DNA of 64,000 nucleotides from Actinobacillus porcitonsillarum (GTDB lineage Bacteria; Pseudomonadota; Gammaproteobacteria; Enterobacterales; Pasteurellaceae): NCBI RefSeq assembly GCF_003101015.1, contig NZ_CP029206.1, positions 1,251,001 to 1,315,000 of the forward strand, read 5' to 3'. Shown piece by piece: positions 55,515 to 64,000 of this stretch (position 1 is its first letter; each line of letters starts with the position of its first letter). The notes under the pieces were generated by a model. It saw only the letters and a program-made list of their open reading frames with translations, ran no database searches and was not told where the DNA came from. The position numbers and the translations under genes were made by a program.

Positions 55515-56569
55515 TTTATATGATTCTCCAAAATTGATTGTCCAATAGCAGTTGCATAATTAGGAGGAACCGCATTACCAATTAATCTAGCAATTTTATC
55601 CCTACTATTTGCTTTAAAAATATAGCTTTTAGGAAAAGATTGTAATGTCGCACCCTCCCGTAAGGATAACGCTCTATCTTCTTCGGGATGGACAAAACGG
55701 CCATTAGAAACACTAAAAAATTTAGTTGTAATTGTTGGAGATGGTTTATCCCACCATAAACGGCCAAATGTATCTTTGAAGCTATTATGTTTACCAATAA
55801 AACATTTCAATTGTAATTCTGGATAGTCTGCAAAAGCCAAACGGCTACCACCATCTTTAGGAATTAAGCGAATTCTACGCATATTTACCTCAGATAGTCC
55901 CGCACAACTATGTATATAATCTGAATCATCATTATGCCCAGCAGAAATTTTTTGAAAACCATTTTTTTCACCTAACACATCTCTAACAGTAAGAATTTTA
56001 TTTTCTGATTTAATAGGCTCTAATTTAACAGAAGTTACTCTATTAGCGATTAGTGTAAAACGTTTACGGCTTTGTGGTACCCCATAATCTTGAGTGTTAT
56101 GTATTCCGAAATGAACGGTATATCCAAGTGATTTAAGAGTTTCAATAAAAATATCTAATCCACTTTCTTGACGGCGGCTGAAAATCCCTGGTACATTTTC
56201 TACCACCACATAACCAGGAATAAAATATTCAACAAATCGTTGAAATTCAGATAATAAGCTTTTTGATTTCTCAGATTTATTTTTACTGGTTCTTATCACA
56301 CTCCAATATTGACATGGGCTACAACCAATTAAAATAAGATTATTATCTTCCTTGGTAATAGCAATAGCCTCTTCTAGCTCATTTTCTTTTAGCTTAAACA
56401 CATCAGCATGAATAAATTTCGAGTCTTTTATATTTGCTTCATAGGTTTCTTTACAAGATATTTCATAATCAATACCCGCAAGTACTTTAATCCCAGCTTC
56501 TTGCATTCCATAGCTCATGCCACCACCTCCACAAAAGAAGTCTACTGCTTTTAATTTATTATTTTTCAT
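55511..56569 (-). CDS. DNA (cytosine-5) methyltransferase (cassette gene 1)
   Basis: 352 residues. Seen: motif I DFFCGGGGMS (10-19), motif IV GCSPCQ with catalytic Cys86 (the usual GPPCQ is altered), motif VI ENV (124-126), motif VIII QSRKR (166-170), a short target-recognition region (about 180-300), motif IX REGATLQSFP and motif X GNAVPP. All catalytic elements are present, so it should methylate cytosine at C5; the DNA target is unknown. First of three coupled genes, in DNA much more AT-rich than its flanks. No ribosome site is obvious before the ATG, and no restriction nuclease is recognised nearby. Confidence 0.92.
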   Translation of the reverse strand: MKNNKLKAVDFFCGGGGMSYGMQEAGIKVLAGIDYEISCKETYEANIKDSKFIHADVFKLKENELEEAIAITKEDNNLILIGCSPCQYWSVIRTSKNKSEKSKSLLSEFQRFVEYFIPGYVVVENVPGIFSRRQESGLDIFIETLKSLGYTVHFGIHNTQDYGVPQSRKRFTLIANRVTSVKLEPIKSENKILTVRDVLGEKNGFQKISAGHNDDSDYIHSCAGLSEVNMRRIRLIPKDGGSRLAFADYPELQLKCFIGKHNSFKDTFGRLWWDKPSPTITTKFFSVSNGRFVHPEEDRALSLREGATLQSFPKSYIFKANSRDKIARLIGNAVPPNYATAIGQSILENHIK

Positions 56570-56769
56570 TGTAATTTTAAACTTGAATAAACTCTAGTTA
56601 AGTTATTGTGAGATTTTTAGATTAATAACATCTGAAATTTAAGGTAAATTGTACATTATCAAGCGGTTAATTTCTCTCAAATTTTTGAAAAGTTTATCTC
56701 AGAACTAGCTTGTAATGTAGATTAACTTAGCCACTATATTACATCCCATATGACAGCGATTTTACGTCT

Positions 56770-59700
56770 CTACTTCATCGCCACACCTAACCACTTGACC
56801 ATCTCTCTCTCATTCCACCCCTTACGTTTCGCATAATCCACCGCTTGATCTTCATCAATGCGACCAAGGGTGAAATAATTACTCGCTGGGTGGGTGAAAT
56901 ACCAGCCGCAGACGCTTGCCGCTGGCCACATTGCGTAGCTTTCGGTGAGTTTCATTCCGATGCGTTGTTCTACTTCCAGTAAATCCCAGATGATCTGTTT
57001 TTCCGTGTGTTCTGGGCAGCTTGGGTAGCCTGGGGCAGGGCGGATGCCGATGTATTCTTCACGGATTAGGCGGTCGTTGTCTAAGCTTTCGTCCGTGTAG
57101 CCCCACACTTTTGTGCGAAGTTCAAAGTGCAGATATTCCGCCATTGCTTCGGCTAAACGGTCGCCGACTGCTTGGAGCAAGATGGCGTTGTAGTCGTCCC
57201 CTGCGGCTTTGTAGCCTTCCACTAAGTCGTGTTCTTCAATCCCTGCACAAACGGCGAACATTCCGAACCAGTCCTGTTTGCCGCTGGCTTTGCTTGCGAT
57301 AAAGTCGCTCAAGCAGAGGTTGTACGGGCTTTTGCTGTTTCTACCACGTTCGCTTTGTTGGCGGAGGTTATAGACTTTGCCAGCCACTAAAGTGCGGTCA
57401 GAATTTTGATAGATTTCAATATCATCGCCCACACTGTTGGCTGGGAAAATCCCCATAATGCCACTTGGGTTGAGCTTGTGATTTTGCTCTAATTCGTCCA
57501 ACACTTTTTGTGCATCGTTCCACACTCGGTGGGCTTCTTCGCCGCCTTCAGGGTAGTCGAAGGCATCAGGATAACCGCCCATTAAACCCCATAAACGGAA
57601 GAATGGCGACCAGTCGATAAATTTCCTCAAGGTCGCAATCGGTACGTTTTTATATTCCACAATGCCAGTCTGTTTTGGCGTTGGCACTTGGTAATCCGCC
57701 CATTCGCCACTGAACGCATCGAAAGCATTTTTGCGTGCGTCTTCAATCGGCAACTGCTTGCGTGGGGCTTTTTTGTTGGCAAAAGCGTCTTGAATTTGCT
57801 CGTACTCTTTCTTCATTCGGTCCCACAATTCCGCTTTAGTTTCAGGGTTCATCAACGCTGCACAAACCGTCACCGCACGAGAGGCGTTGGTGGTGTAAAT
57901 TACTTCGTGCTTATATTTTGGATAGAGTTTAATCGCCGTATGTTCTTTTGACGTAGTTGCACCGCCGATAATCACAGGAATATTCAAATTCAAGCGGTTC
58001 ATTTCGCCTAAGAAATATTCCATTTCGTCAAGGGACGGCGTGATCAGACCGCTTAAGCCGATGATGTCCGCTTTTTCGTCAATCGCCGTTTGAATGATCT
58101 TATCCGCAGGCACCATGACGCCTAAGTCGATCACTTCAAAGTTATTACATTGCAACACCACGCTCACGATATTTTTACCGATGTCGTGCACATCGCCTTT
58201 CACGGTGGCAATCACCACTTTACCGCTAGACGAGCCTTTCTGCTTAGTCGCATTGATAAACGGCTCTAAATAGGCGACCGATTGCTTCATTACTCGGGCG
58301 GATTTCACCACTTGCGGCAGGAACATTTTGCCGTCACCGAACAAATCACCCACCACGTCCATACCGTCCATCAAAGGCCCTTCGATCACTTCGAGCGGTG
58401 TCGGGAATTTTTGGCGAGCTTCTTCGGTATCTTCGATAATATAGTTGGTGATCCCTTTCACAAGGGCGTGTTTCAACCGTTCTTCCACTGGCCAAGTCCG
58501 CCATTCGGCAACGCCACTCTCTTCACTGTTACTAGCGGTCACATTTCGGTATTTTTCTGCAATATCCAACAGGCGATCAGTCGCATCAGGACGGCGATTT
58601 AGCACCGCATCTTCAATCACATCACGCAATTCAGGATCGAGATCATCATAAATCGCCAGTTGCCCTGCGTTTACGATCCCCATATCCATTCCCTGCTTGA
58701 TGGCGTGGTAAAGGAACACGGCGTGAATGGCTTCACGCATCACATTGTTACCACGGAACGAGAAGGATACATTCGACACACCGCCCGAAATTTTGGCGTG
58801 CGGTAGGCTACGTTTAATGCGACCTGTGGCGTTGATAAAGTCCACGCCGTAGTTATTGTGTTCTTCAATCCCCGTACCGATGGCAAAAATGTTCGGGTCA
58901 AAAATAATATCTTCAGGCGGAAAGCCCACTTGGTTCACGAGAATGTCGTAAGCTCGAGTACAGATTTCTACTTTGCGTTCTTCTGTGTCCGCTTGCCCCA
59001 CTTCGTCAAACGCCATCACGACCACCGCCGCACCATAACGGCGAACCAGTTTCGCTTGGTGGATAAATTTTTCTTCGCCTTCTTTGAGGGAAATAGAGTT
59101 TACGATCCCCTTGCCTTGCACCGATTGCAAGCCGGCTTCAATCACTTCCCATTTGGACGAGTCAATCATCACAGGTACTTTCGCCGCATCAGGTTCAGTC
59201 GCCATAATGTTAAGGAAACGGGTCATACATTTTTGTGAGTCGAGCAAGGCTTCGTCCATATTCACGTCAATCACTTGCGCGCCGTTTTCCACCTGATCGA
59301 TGGCAATCTCAATAGCTTCGCTGAATTTTTCTTCTTTAATCAAACGCTTAAACTTCGCCGAACCTGTTACGTTATTACGTTCGCCTACGTTTACAAACAG
59401 GCTTTCATCATCAATGTTCAACGGCTCAAGCCCCGACAAACGCATTGCGGTTTTGATTTCAGGTAAAGCACGAGGTTTAATGCCAGCCACTACGTCCGAA
59501 AAGGCTTTGATATGTTCAGGCGTCGTACCGCAACAGCCACCCACGATATTTAAGAAACCGCTTTCCGCCCACTCCTTGATGTGAGCCGCCATCTCTTCCG
59601 CCCCCAAATCGTAGCCTCCAAAGGCATTCGGCAAGCCGGCATTCGGGTGAACGGACACATAGGTTTCACAGATTTTCGACATCACTTCCACATAAGGTCG

Positions 59701-60459
59701 CAACTCTTTCGGGCCTAAGGCACAGTTCAAACCAAAACTGAGCGGTTTCGCGTGGCGGAGCGAGTTGTAAAAGGCTTCGGTGGTTTGCCCCGAAAGGGTA
59801 CGCCCAGAGGCATCGGTGATCGTCCCCGAAATCATAATCGGCAATTCCACGCCCAGTTCTTCAAACACTTGGTCAATAGCAAAAGCGGCAGCTTTGGCGT
59901 TCAAGGTGTCGAAGATGGTTTCGATCATAATGATGTCCGAACCACCTTCAATTAAGCCGCGAGTGGCTTCCGCATAGGCATCGACTAATTCCATAAAAGT
60001 AATGTTACGAAAACCCGGATCGTTCACATTTGGCGAAATCGAAGCAGTGCGGTTGGTCGGACCGAGAATACCTGCCACAAAACGCGGTTTTTCAGGCGTG
60101 CTGTATTTATCTGCCGCAATCCGCGCCAGTTTCGCTCCTGCAAAATTCAGTTCATAAGCGATAGATTCCAGCTCGTAATCCGCTTGTGCAATGGTGGTGG
60201 AACTGAACGTATTGGTTTCAATAATATCCGCCCCGGCTTCAAGGTATTTTTCGTGAATAGATGAAATCACTAAAGGTTGGGTCAGGGTAAGCAAATCGTT
60301 GTTGCCGCGTAGATCAATTTTAGAATGTTTAAAACGCTCGCCACGGAAATCCGCTTCGGTCAGTTTAAATTGCTGGATCATCGTCCCCATCGCACCGTCT
60401 AAAATCAAGATACGTTGTGTAAGGGCAGTTTTTAATTGTTCAATTCGGTTGTGTTGCAT
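56770..60459 (-). CDS. metH: Cobalamin-dependent methionine synthase
   Basis: Transfers the methyl group of 5-methyl-THF to homocysteine through methylcobalamin. 1229 residues (E. coli 1227). Seen: homocysteine/zinc domain with [10 protein letters not shown] and [10 protein letters not shown] (Cys ligands), pterin domain (about 350-610; [11 protein letters not shown]), cobalamin domain with the axial-His motif [10 protein letters not shown] (near 750), and the SAM activation domain with [12 protein letters not shown]. Start 60459 gives [13 protein letters not shown]; the longer upstream start lacks support. No cobalamin or SAM riboswitch was seen upstream. Its coding DNA is visibly richer in GC than the cassette beside it. 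Confidence 0.97.
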   Translation of the reverse strand: MQHNRIEQLKTALTQRILILDGAMGTMIQQFKLTEADFRGERFKHSKIDLRGNNDLLTLTQPLVISSIHEKYLEAGADIIETNTFSSTTIAQADYELESIAYELNFAGAKLARIAADKYSTPEKPRFVAGILGPTNRTASISPNVNDPGFRNITFMELVDAYAEATRGLIEGGSDIIMIETIFDTLNAKAAAFAIDQVFEELGVELPIMISGTITDASGRTLSGQTTEAFYNSLRHAKPLSFGLNCALGPKELRPYVEVMSKICETYVSVHPNAGLPNAFGGYDLGAEEMAAHIKEWAESGFLNIVGGCCGTTPEHIKAFSDVVAGIKPRALPEIKTAMRLSGLEPLNIDDESLFVNVGERNNVTGSAKFKRLIKEEKFSEAIEIAIDQVENGAQVIDVNMDEALLDSQKCMTRFLNIMATEPDAAKVPVMIDSSKWEVIEAGLQSVQGKGIVNSISLKEGEEKFIHQAKLVRRYGAAVVVMAFDEVGQADTEERKVEICTRAYDILVNQVGFPPEDIIFDPNIFAIGTGIEEHNNYGVDFINATGRIKRSLPHAKISGGVSNVSFSFRGNNVMREAIHAVFLYHAIKQGMDMGIVNAGQLAIYDDLDPELRDVIEDAVLNRRPDATDRLLDIAEKYRNVTASNSEESGVAEWRTWPVEERLKHALVKGITNYIIEDTEEARQKFPTPLEVIEGPLMDGMDVVGDLFGDGKMFLPQVVKSARVMKQSVAYLEPFINATKQKGSSSGKVVIATVKGDVHDIGKNIVSVVLQCNNFEVIDLGVMVPADKIIQTAIDEKADIIGLSGLITPSLDEMEYFLGEMNRLNLNIPVIIGGATTSKEHTAIKLYPKYKHEVIYTTNASRAVTVCAALMNPETKAELWDRMKKEYEQIQDAFANKKAPRKQLPIEDARKNAFDAFSGEWADYQVPTPKQTGIVEYKNVPIATLRKFIDWSPFFRLWGLMGGYPDAFDYPEGGEEAHRVWNDAQKVLDELEQNHKLNPSGIMGIFPANSVGDDIEIYQNSDRTLVAGKVYNLRQQSERGRNSKSPYNLCLSDFIASKASGKQDWFGMFAVCAGIEEHDLVEGYKAAGDDYNAILLQAVGDRLAEAMAEYLHFELRTKVWGYTDESLDNDRLIREEYIGIRPAPGYPSCPEHTEKQIIWDLLEVEQRIGMKLTESYAMWPAASVCGWYFTHPASNYFTLGRIDEDQAVDYAKRKGWNEREMVKWLGVAMK

Positions 60460-60529
60460 AGGGTTTCCAATACATAAAAACAAGATTAATAAACGAGATA
60501 ATAGGGGGGGAGTGAGAGTGTGTCAAACA

Positions 60530-60567
60530 AAATCCCCCATAGATTTTTTATTTTCTATGAGGGATTT
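60530..60567 (-). terminator. Terminator of plsB
   Basis: Read on the minus strand: AAATCCCTCATAGA, 10-base A/T loop, TCTATGGGGGATTT, then TGTTTG; a 14-bp stem with a single A-C mismatch, in the plsB-metH gap. Confidence 0.75.
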
Positions 60568-60596
60568 ACAAAATATTTTTAAAATTTGACCGCCTG

Positions 60597-63011
60597 TTAT
60601 TTCATTGATTCTATTGCGCCACGAATAGTCATTTTTACTTCAACAGAAATTAAACTTGCCATAAGTTCTTCTATCGCTTTGAGTTTGCTTTCAATGGTTT
60701 TTCCTTCTTCATCGAAGTAACCTTGGGCTTTTAACGTTGCAGCAAAGGTTGAGAATAGTGCTTTATCGAAGAATTCTGGTGCATTAATGCCGTGTAAAAC
60801 CGATAAACGTTGAGCAATCGAGCGACTTTCATTTTCTAAATCGTTGCGAGAGATTTCTGGTTTCTCTAACAATAGATTTAAGCTGATATAGTAACGTTGC
60901 AATAAATCTCTTACACCGTTGCTATAAAGTTGTAATGAACGTAGACGAGGTGCGTTAATTTTGAATACATCGCTTTCGCCTTTTAATAATTGTTGGCGGA
61001 CGAACTCATTTAAAATATGTTCAACTTGAAGGCGAAGTTCATCTTCCTCAAAGTGGAGGAATAATTCCGCTTTCAAGAACGGATAAATTTGTTGTACCGT
61101 TTTAATGATGAGGTCTTTCGATACCGCTTCAAGATGTAATACGATGCTCGCAACTAACGACGGCAACACAAACAAATGTTGAATGTTATTGCGGTAGTAA
61201 GTCATTAACACCGCTGATTCACGATCTAAACGGATTAGCTCGCCAAAATTATCTTTTTCAGAAATAACGCCTGAACGAGGCAATTTCAAAACGTGTTCTA
61301 ACATCTCTTCTGCGCTGTTTGACGGTAATGTCATATCCGCAGAGTAAGGGACATTTTGGAACAGTTGCATATGACTTTCAACTTGCTCAAGTAGAATTTC
61401 TTTGGTTAGTGCTCGTTGGCGAGAAGCCAGTAAAACAGAACCAATTAAATTTTTCGCATTAACGGCGGCAGCTTTATTGATGTTAATCATCACTTCTTTG
61501 GCTACAGTATCCACCGCTTCGTTTAACCATTTTGGACGAGTGTCATCGCCACTATGATTTTTCCATTCAGGGAAATGCTGGTTTAAGTAGTTATTGACTT
61601 GAATCGGCTCGCCAAAATTCACATAGCCTTGCCCTAAATTTTTGAGCTTTTTAATCACACGTAAAACTAAACCGGCATTCTCTTTCTCTTTTGCCGCACC
61701 ACGCAATTCTTTAGCGTAAGTATCTACCTCTAAAACGTGTTCATAGCCAATATATACTGGCACAATACTAAGTGGACGAGCTAACCCACGTTGTAAGGCT
61801 TGAATGGTCATCGACATCATACCGGTTTTCGGTTCAAGCAAACGCCCTGTGCGAGAGCGTCCGCCTTCAATAAAGTATTCCACAGAATAGCCACGATAGA
61901 ATAACTCCGCTAAGTATTCACGGAAAATCGTAGAGTATAAGCGGTTGCCTTTAAATGTACGGCGAATGAAGAATGCCCCCCAGCTACGGAAAATCGGACC
62001 GGCAGGGAAAAAGTTGAGGTTAATTCCCGCTGCGATATGTGGCGGCACTAAACCTTGATGGTAAAGCAAGTAAGAGAGTAATAAGTAGTCCATATGGCTA
62101 CGGTGGCACGGCACATACACAATTTCATGGCCTTCTAATGCTAACTTACGCACACGCTCACCGTTTTGTACGTTAATACCTTGATAAAGTTTGTTCCATA
62201 ACCAGCTTAAAATGCGGTCTGCAATACGTAAACTGTCGTGTTTTACATCCGCAGCAATCTCATTCAGGATTTTTTCCGCTTCTTGGCGTGCTTTTTCCGG
62301 GCTGATTTTTTTGCTTTCTGCTTCATCGGCAATCGCTTTTTTCAGGACTTCAGAGTCAAGTAGCTTATTAAACATCGCTTGGCGATCAGGAAGTTGAGGC
62401 CCCATTGCAGAATAACGTTGTTTTGCAAAGTGCATACGGGCAACACGAGCTAATTTGTGGGCTAATTTCTCGTCCGCTTCTTGATTTGCAATCATTTTGC
62501 TTAAAGAGACCGCTTGTGAGAAGCGCACAAAGTTATCTCGTCCATACCAAAGCATTGAGATCAAACGAGAAAATGCGCTTAAAGAGCGCAGTGTTGGAGC
62601 TTTTTCTTTCCCCGGAGCTCGTCCCCAAAGAACGGAAACCGGTAGGAGTTGAACATCAAGCTGTTCATTTTGTTTGTGTAAGTTAAGGTAACGCTGAATG
62701 GTTGAAACCGTTTCGCTTTTCGCTTCTTTTGATTTAAAAAAGCGGCGATCTTCATTTAAGAAAACAAAACGAGGGAGCGAAACGCCTTCAATCACATTAT
62801 TTTCTAATGGATCGGGTAAATTAAGTGCCAAACAGTTTTTTTGTAAAATCAGTAAATCGGTTTGAGATGTATAAGGTAATACATAAATTAAAGGCTGCTC
62901 AAGATTTAATTCTAACTCTTGAACAGGATTGGTTGGAATAGAACGAGATTTCACTAATAGTGAAAGGGGTAAATTAAGTAATTTACGATAAAAAGTAAGC
63001 AAACTTGACAT
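60597..63011 (-). CDS. plsB: Glycerol-3-phosphate acyltransferase
   Basis: Inner-membrane enzyme making lysophosphatidate, first step of phospholipid synthesis. 804 residues (E. coli 807). Seen: catalytic HX4D motif in [13 protein letters not shown] (near residue 301), [16 protein letters not shown], phosphate-binding [19 protein letters not shown], and IVPVYIGYE. Divergent from lexA; in E. coli plsB and lexA are also divergent neighbours. Confidence 0.97.
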   Translation of the reverse strand: MSSLLTFYRKLLNLPLSLLVKSRSIPTNPVQELELNLEQPLIYVLPYTSQTDLLILQKNCLALNLPDPLENNVIEGVSLPRFVFLNEDRRFFKSKEAKSETVSTIQRYLNLHKQNEQLDVQLLPVSVLWGRAPGKEKAPTLRSLSAFSRLISMLWYGRDNFVRFSQAVSLSKMIANQEADEKLAHKLARVARMHFAKQRYSAMGPQLPDRQAMFNKLLDSEVLKKAIADEAESKKISPEKARQEAEKILNEIAADVKHDSLRIADRILSWLWNKLYQGINVQNGERVRKLALEGHEIVYVPCHRSHMDYLLLSYLLYHQGLVPPHIAAGINLNFFPAGPIFRSWGAFFIRRTFKGNRLYSTIFREYLAELFYRGYSVEYFIEGGRSRTGRLLEPKTGMMSMTIQALQRGLARPLSIVPVYIGYEHVLEVDTYAKELRGAAKEKENAGLVLRVIKKLKNLGQGYVNFGEPIQVNNYLNQHFPEWKNHSGDDTRPKWLNEAVDTVAKEVMININKAAAVNAKNLIGSVLLASRQRALTKEILLEQVESHMQLFQNVPYSADMTLPSNSAEEMLEHVLKLPRSGVISEKDNFGELIRLDRESAVLMTYYRNNIQHLFVLPSLVASIVLHLEAVSKDLIIKTVQQIYPFLKAELFLHFEEDELRLQVEHILNEFVRQQLLKGESDVFKINAPRLRSLQLYSNGVRDLLQRYYISLNLLLEKPEISRNDLENESRSIAQRLSVLHGINAPEFFDKALFSTFAATLKAQGYFDEEGKTIESKLKAIEELMASLISVEVKMTIRGAIESMK

Positions 63012-63097
63012 ATTTGTTATCCTTTTTTCTTGATTTTGCTCATGACTTGCAGTTTATCACAAAATTCAGAAAAAAATTAGTTACAAATCAAATTTTA

Positions 63098-63134
63098 CTG
63101 TATATAATACCAAAAGTTCTGTATAAAATATCAG
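63098..63134 (+). promoter_or_regulatory. Two LexA boxes in the lexA promoter
   Basis: CTGTATATAATACCAA (63098-63113) and CTGTATAAAATATCAG (63119-63134) each fit CTGT-N8-ACAG with one to two mismatches in the right half. Their starts are 21 bases apart, two helical turns, the same layout as E. coli lexA. They end 10 bases before the ATG and imply autoregulation. Confidence 0.8.
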
Positions 63135-63144
63135 AGAGGATAAA

Positions 63145-63777
63145 ATGGCACGTAAACATTTAACTGCTCGCCAACAAGAAATTTTTGATTTTGTGAAAAA
63201 CCATATCACAACCACTGGTATGCCGCCTACACGTGTAGAAATTGCTCGTGAAATTGGCTTTAAATCGCCTAATGCGGCAGAAGAGCATTTAAAAGCCTTA
63301 GCTCGTAAAGGTTATATTGAAATGTTATCCGGTACATCTCGAGGTATTCGTATCTTAGTCAATGATGAGACTGAATCGGCAAATGATGATGGTTTACCTC
63401 TAATTGGTAAAGTCGCTGCCGGCACACCGATAGAAGCAATAGAGCATATTGAAAACTATTACCCTGTAAATGGCGCGATGTTTAGCCCAGCTGCAGATTA
63501 TTTATTAAGAGTTAATGGTAATTCAATGGAGAAAATTGGTATTTTAGACGGTGATTTATTAGCAGTACATAAAACCAATTATGCCAAAAATGGGCAAGTA
63601 ATTGTTGCTCGTGTAGATGATGAAGTGACAGTTAAACGTTTAGAGAAAAAAGGCGATTTAATTTATTTACATCCGGAAAATGATGAGCTAGAAGCAATAG
63701 TGGTAGATCCTCGTATTGAATATATTGAGATTGAGGGAATTGCTGTTGGGGTGATTCGTAGCAATGCTTGGATGTAA
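63145..63777 (+). CDS. lexA: SOS repressor LexA
   Basis: Transcriptional repressor of the DNA damage response, self-cleaving on RecA filaments. 210 residues (E. coli 202). Seen: N-terminal winged helix-turn-helix (1-70; [20 protein letters not shown]), cleavage site Ala-Gly in GKVAAGTPI (near 93), catalytic Ser in VNGNSMEK (near 130) and Lys in DEVTVKRLE (near 167). GAGAGGAT precedes the ATG. Confidence 0.98.
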   Translation: MARKHLTARQQEIFDFVKNHITTTGMPPTRVEIAREIGFKSPNAAEEHLKALARKGYIEMLSGTSRGIRILVNDETESANDDGLPLIGKVAAGTPIEAIEHIENYYPVNGAMFSPAADYLLRVNGNSMEKIGILDGDLLAVHKTNYAKNGQVIVARVDDEVTVKRLEKKGDLIYLHPENDELEAIVVDPRIEYIEIEGIAVGVIRSNAWM

Positions 63778-63795
63778 TTAACATAACCTGTCAAT

Positions 63796-63826
63796 AAGAG
63801 TGAGAAAAATTTCTCACTCTTTGTTT
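63796..63826 (+). terminator. Terminator of lexA
   Basis: AAGAGTGAGAAA (63796-63807) pairs with TTTCTCACTCTT (63810-63821); T-rich TTGTTTTTAT follows, before mutH. Confidence 0.88.
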
Positions 63827-63830
63827 TTAT

Positions 63831-64000
63831 ATGATGAATTCAGAAATTAAACTTGCAACATTTTCTGCCAATGAAGAAGAACTTTTAGCTAAAGCGAATT
63901 GGCTAGCCGGATTTCGATTAGGCGAGGTCGCTCAAATGCTGAATATACCTGTACCACCTGATTTACGGAGATATAAAGGCTGGGTTGGGCAATTGATTGA
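63831..64000 (+). CDS. mutH: Mismatch-repair endonuclease MutH, 3' part outside window
   Basis: Nicks the unmethylated strand at hemimethylated GATC. Only the first 56 or so codons are visible. Seen: EEELLAKANWLAGFRLGEV and LRRYKGWVGQLIE, which align with the N-terminus of E. coli MutH (LLAQAQQLSGYTLGEL; LKRDKGWIGVLLE). Start may be either of the adjacent ATGs at 63831 and 63834; no good ribosome site precedes them. Dam, which marks its sites, is encoded at 21 kb. Confidence 0.88.
   Translation, partial: MMNSEIKLATFSANEEELLAKANWLAGFRLGEVAQMLNIPVPPDLRRYKGWVGQLI

Noticed and set aside
52066-56569. Classification as an ordinary type II restriction-modification system
   Set aside because: The methylase is clear but neither partner shows PD-(D/E)XK, HNH, GIY-YIG or PLD motifs by eye.
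56570-56769. Promoter or attachment site between the methylase and metH
   Set aside because: AT-rich with one uptake-like core near 56660; no direct repeat matching the other cassette edge and no convincing promoter pair could be picked.
56021-59977. Several open frames on the plus strand opposite metH
   Set aside because: They are antisense shadows of a GC-richer gene, without ribosome sites or recognisable domains.

Overview
The window is a chromosomal segment of a gamma-proteobacterium of the family Pasteurellaceae, most likely the Actinobacillus/Mannheimia branch. The main evidence is the dispersed 9-10 bp word ACAAGCGGT(C), the uptake signal sequence of the A. pleuropneumoniae-type lineage, often arranged as inverted pairs that form hairpins. 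Gene content and order (comABCDE divergent from mrcA; aroK-aroB-dam; the uppS-to-lpxA envelope operon) and the AT-rich base composition agree. No rRNA, tRNA, CRISPR array or complete insertion sequence was seen.

Layout: 1-6.1 kb holds lptG (cut by the window edge), nadK, glyA behind a PurR box, purN and a QseBC-type two-component pair. 6.1-13.1 kb is mostly on the minus strand: ruvAB, a PaeA/YtfL-type CBS membrane protein, an RluA-type pseudouridine synthase, and nusB-thiL-pgpA-lysE, with one histidine phosphatase on the plus strand. 13.1-16.6 kb is the competence pilus operon comABCDE. 16.7-22 kb is mrcA, aroK, aroB and dam. 22-23.3 kb is a TsuAB-type thiosulfate/sulfur uptake pair with a perfect-core CRP site upstream. 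thrS (23.6-25.6 kb) has a leader hairpin that imitates the tRNA-Thr anticodon arm. 25.8-34.4 kb is the envelope operon uppS-cdsA-rseP-bamA-skp-lpxD-fabZ-lpxA. prfB follows with its programmed +1 frameshift, then an AEC transporter and dnaE.

The second half is more accessory. 40.2-44.3 kb carries two esterase-fold proteins and a stand-alone ATP-grasp ligase next to purT, which has a PurR box in its promoter. 44.5-49.1 kb is a TonB receptor plus a BtuFCD/FecBCD-type ABC importer, with no cobalamin riboswitch visible. 49.2-50.3 kb holds two paralogous lipoproteins. 50.3-51.8 kb is a decay zone: a DUF72 gene with most of its interior deleted and a Fic gene with a nonsense codon and a homopolymer frameshift.

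Between this decay zone and metH lies the most interesting block (52.07-56.57 kb): a very AT-rich, tightly coupled three-gene cassette. It encodes a cytosine-5 DNA methyltransferase, a 699-residue protein with an N-terminal MutL/MORC/Hsp90-like ATPase and a C-terminal histidine-kinase-like ATPase, and a protein with a complete receiver-domain active site plus a long unknown C-terminus. No restriction nuclease is recognisable. This looks like a methylation-linked signalling or defence module and is the best candidate for an undescribed system here. The window ends with metH, plsB, lexA (two LexA boxes) and the start of mutH, so dam and mutH of methyl-directed mismatch repair both appear.
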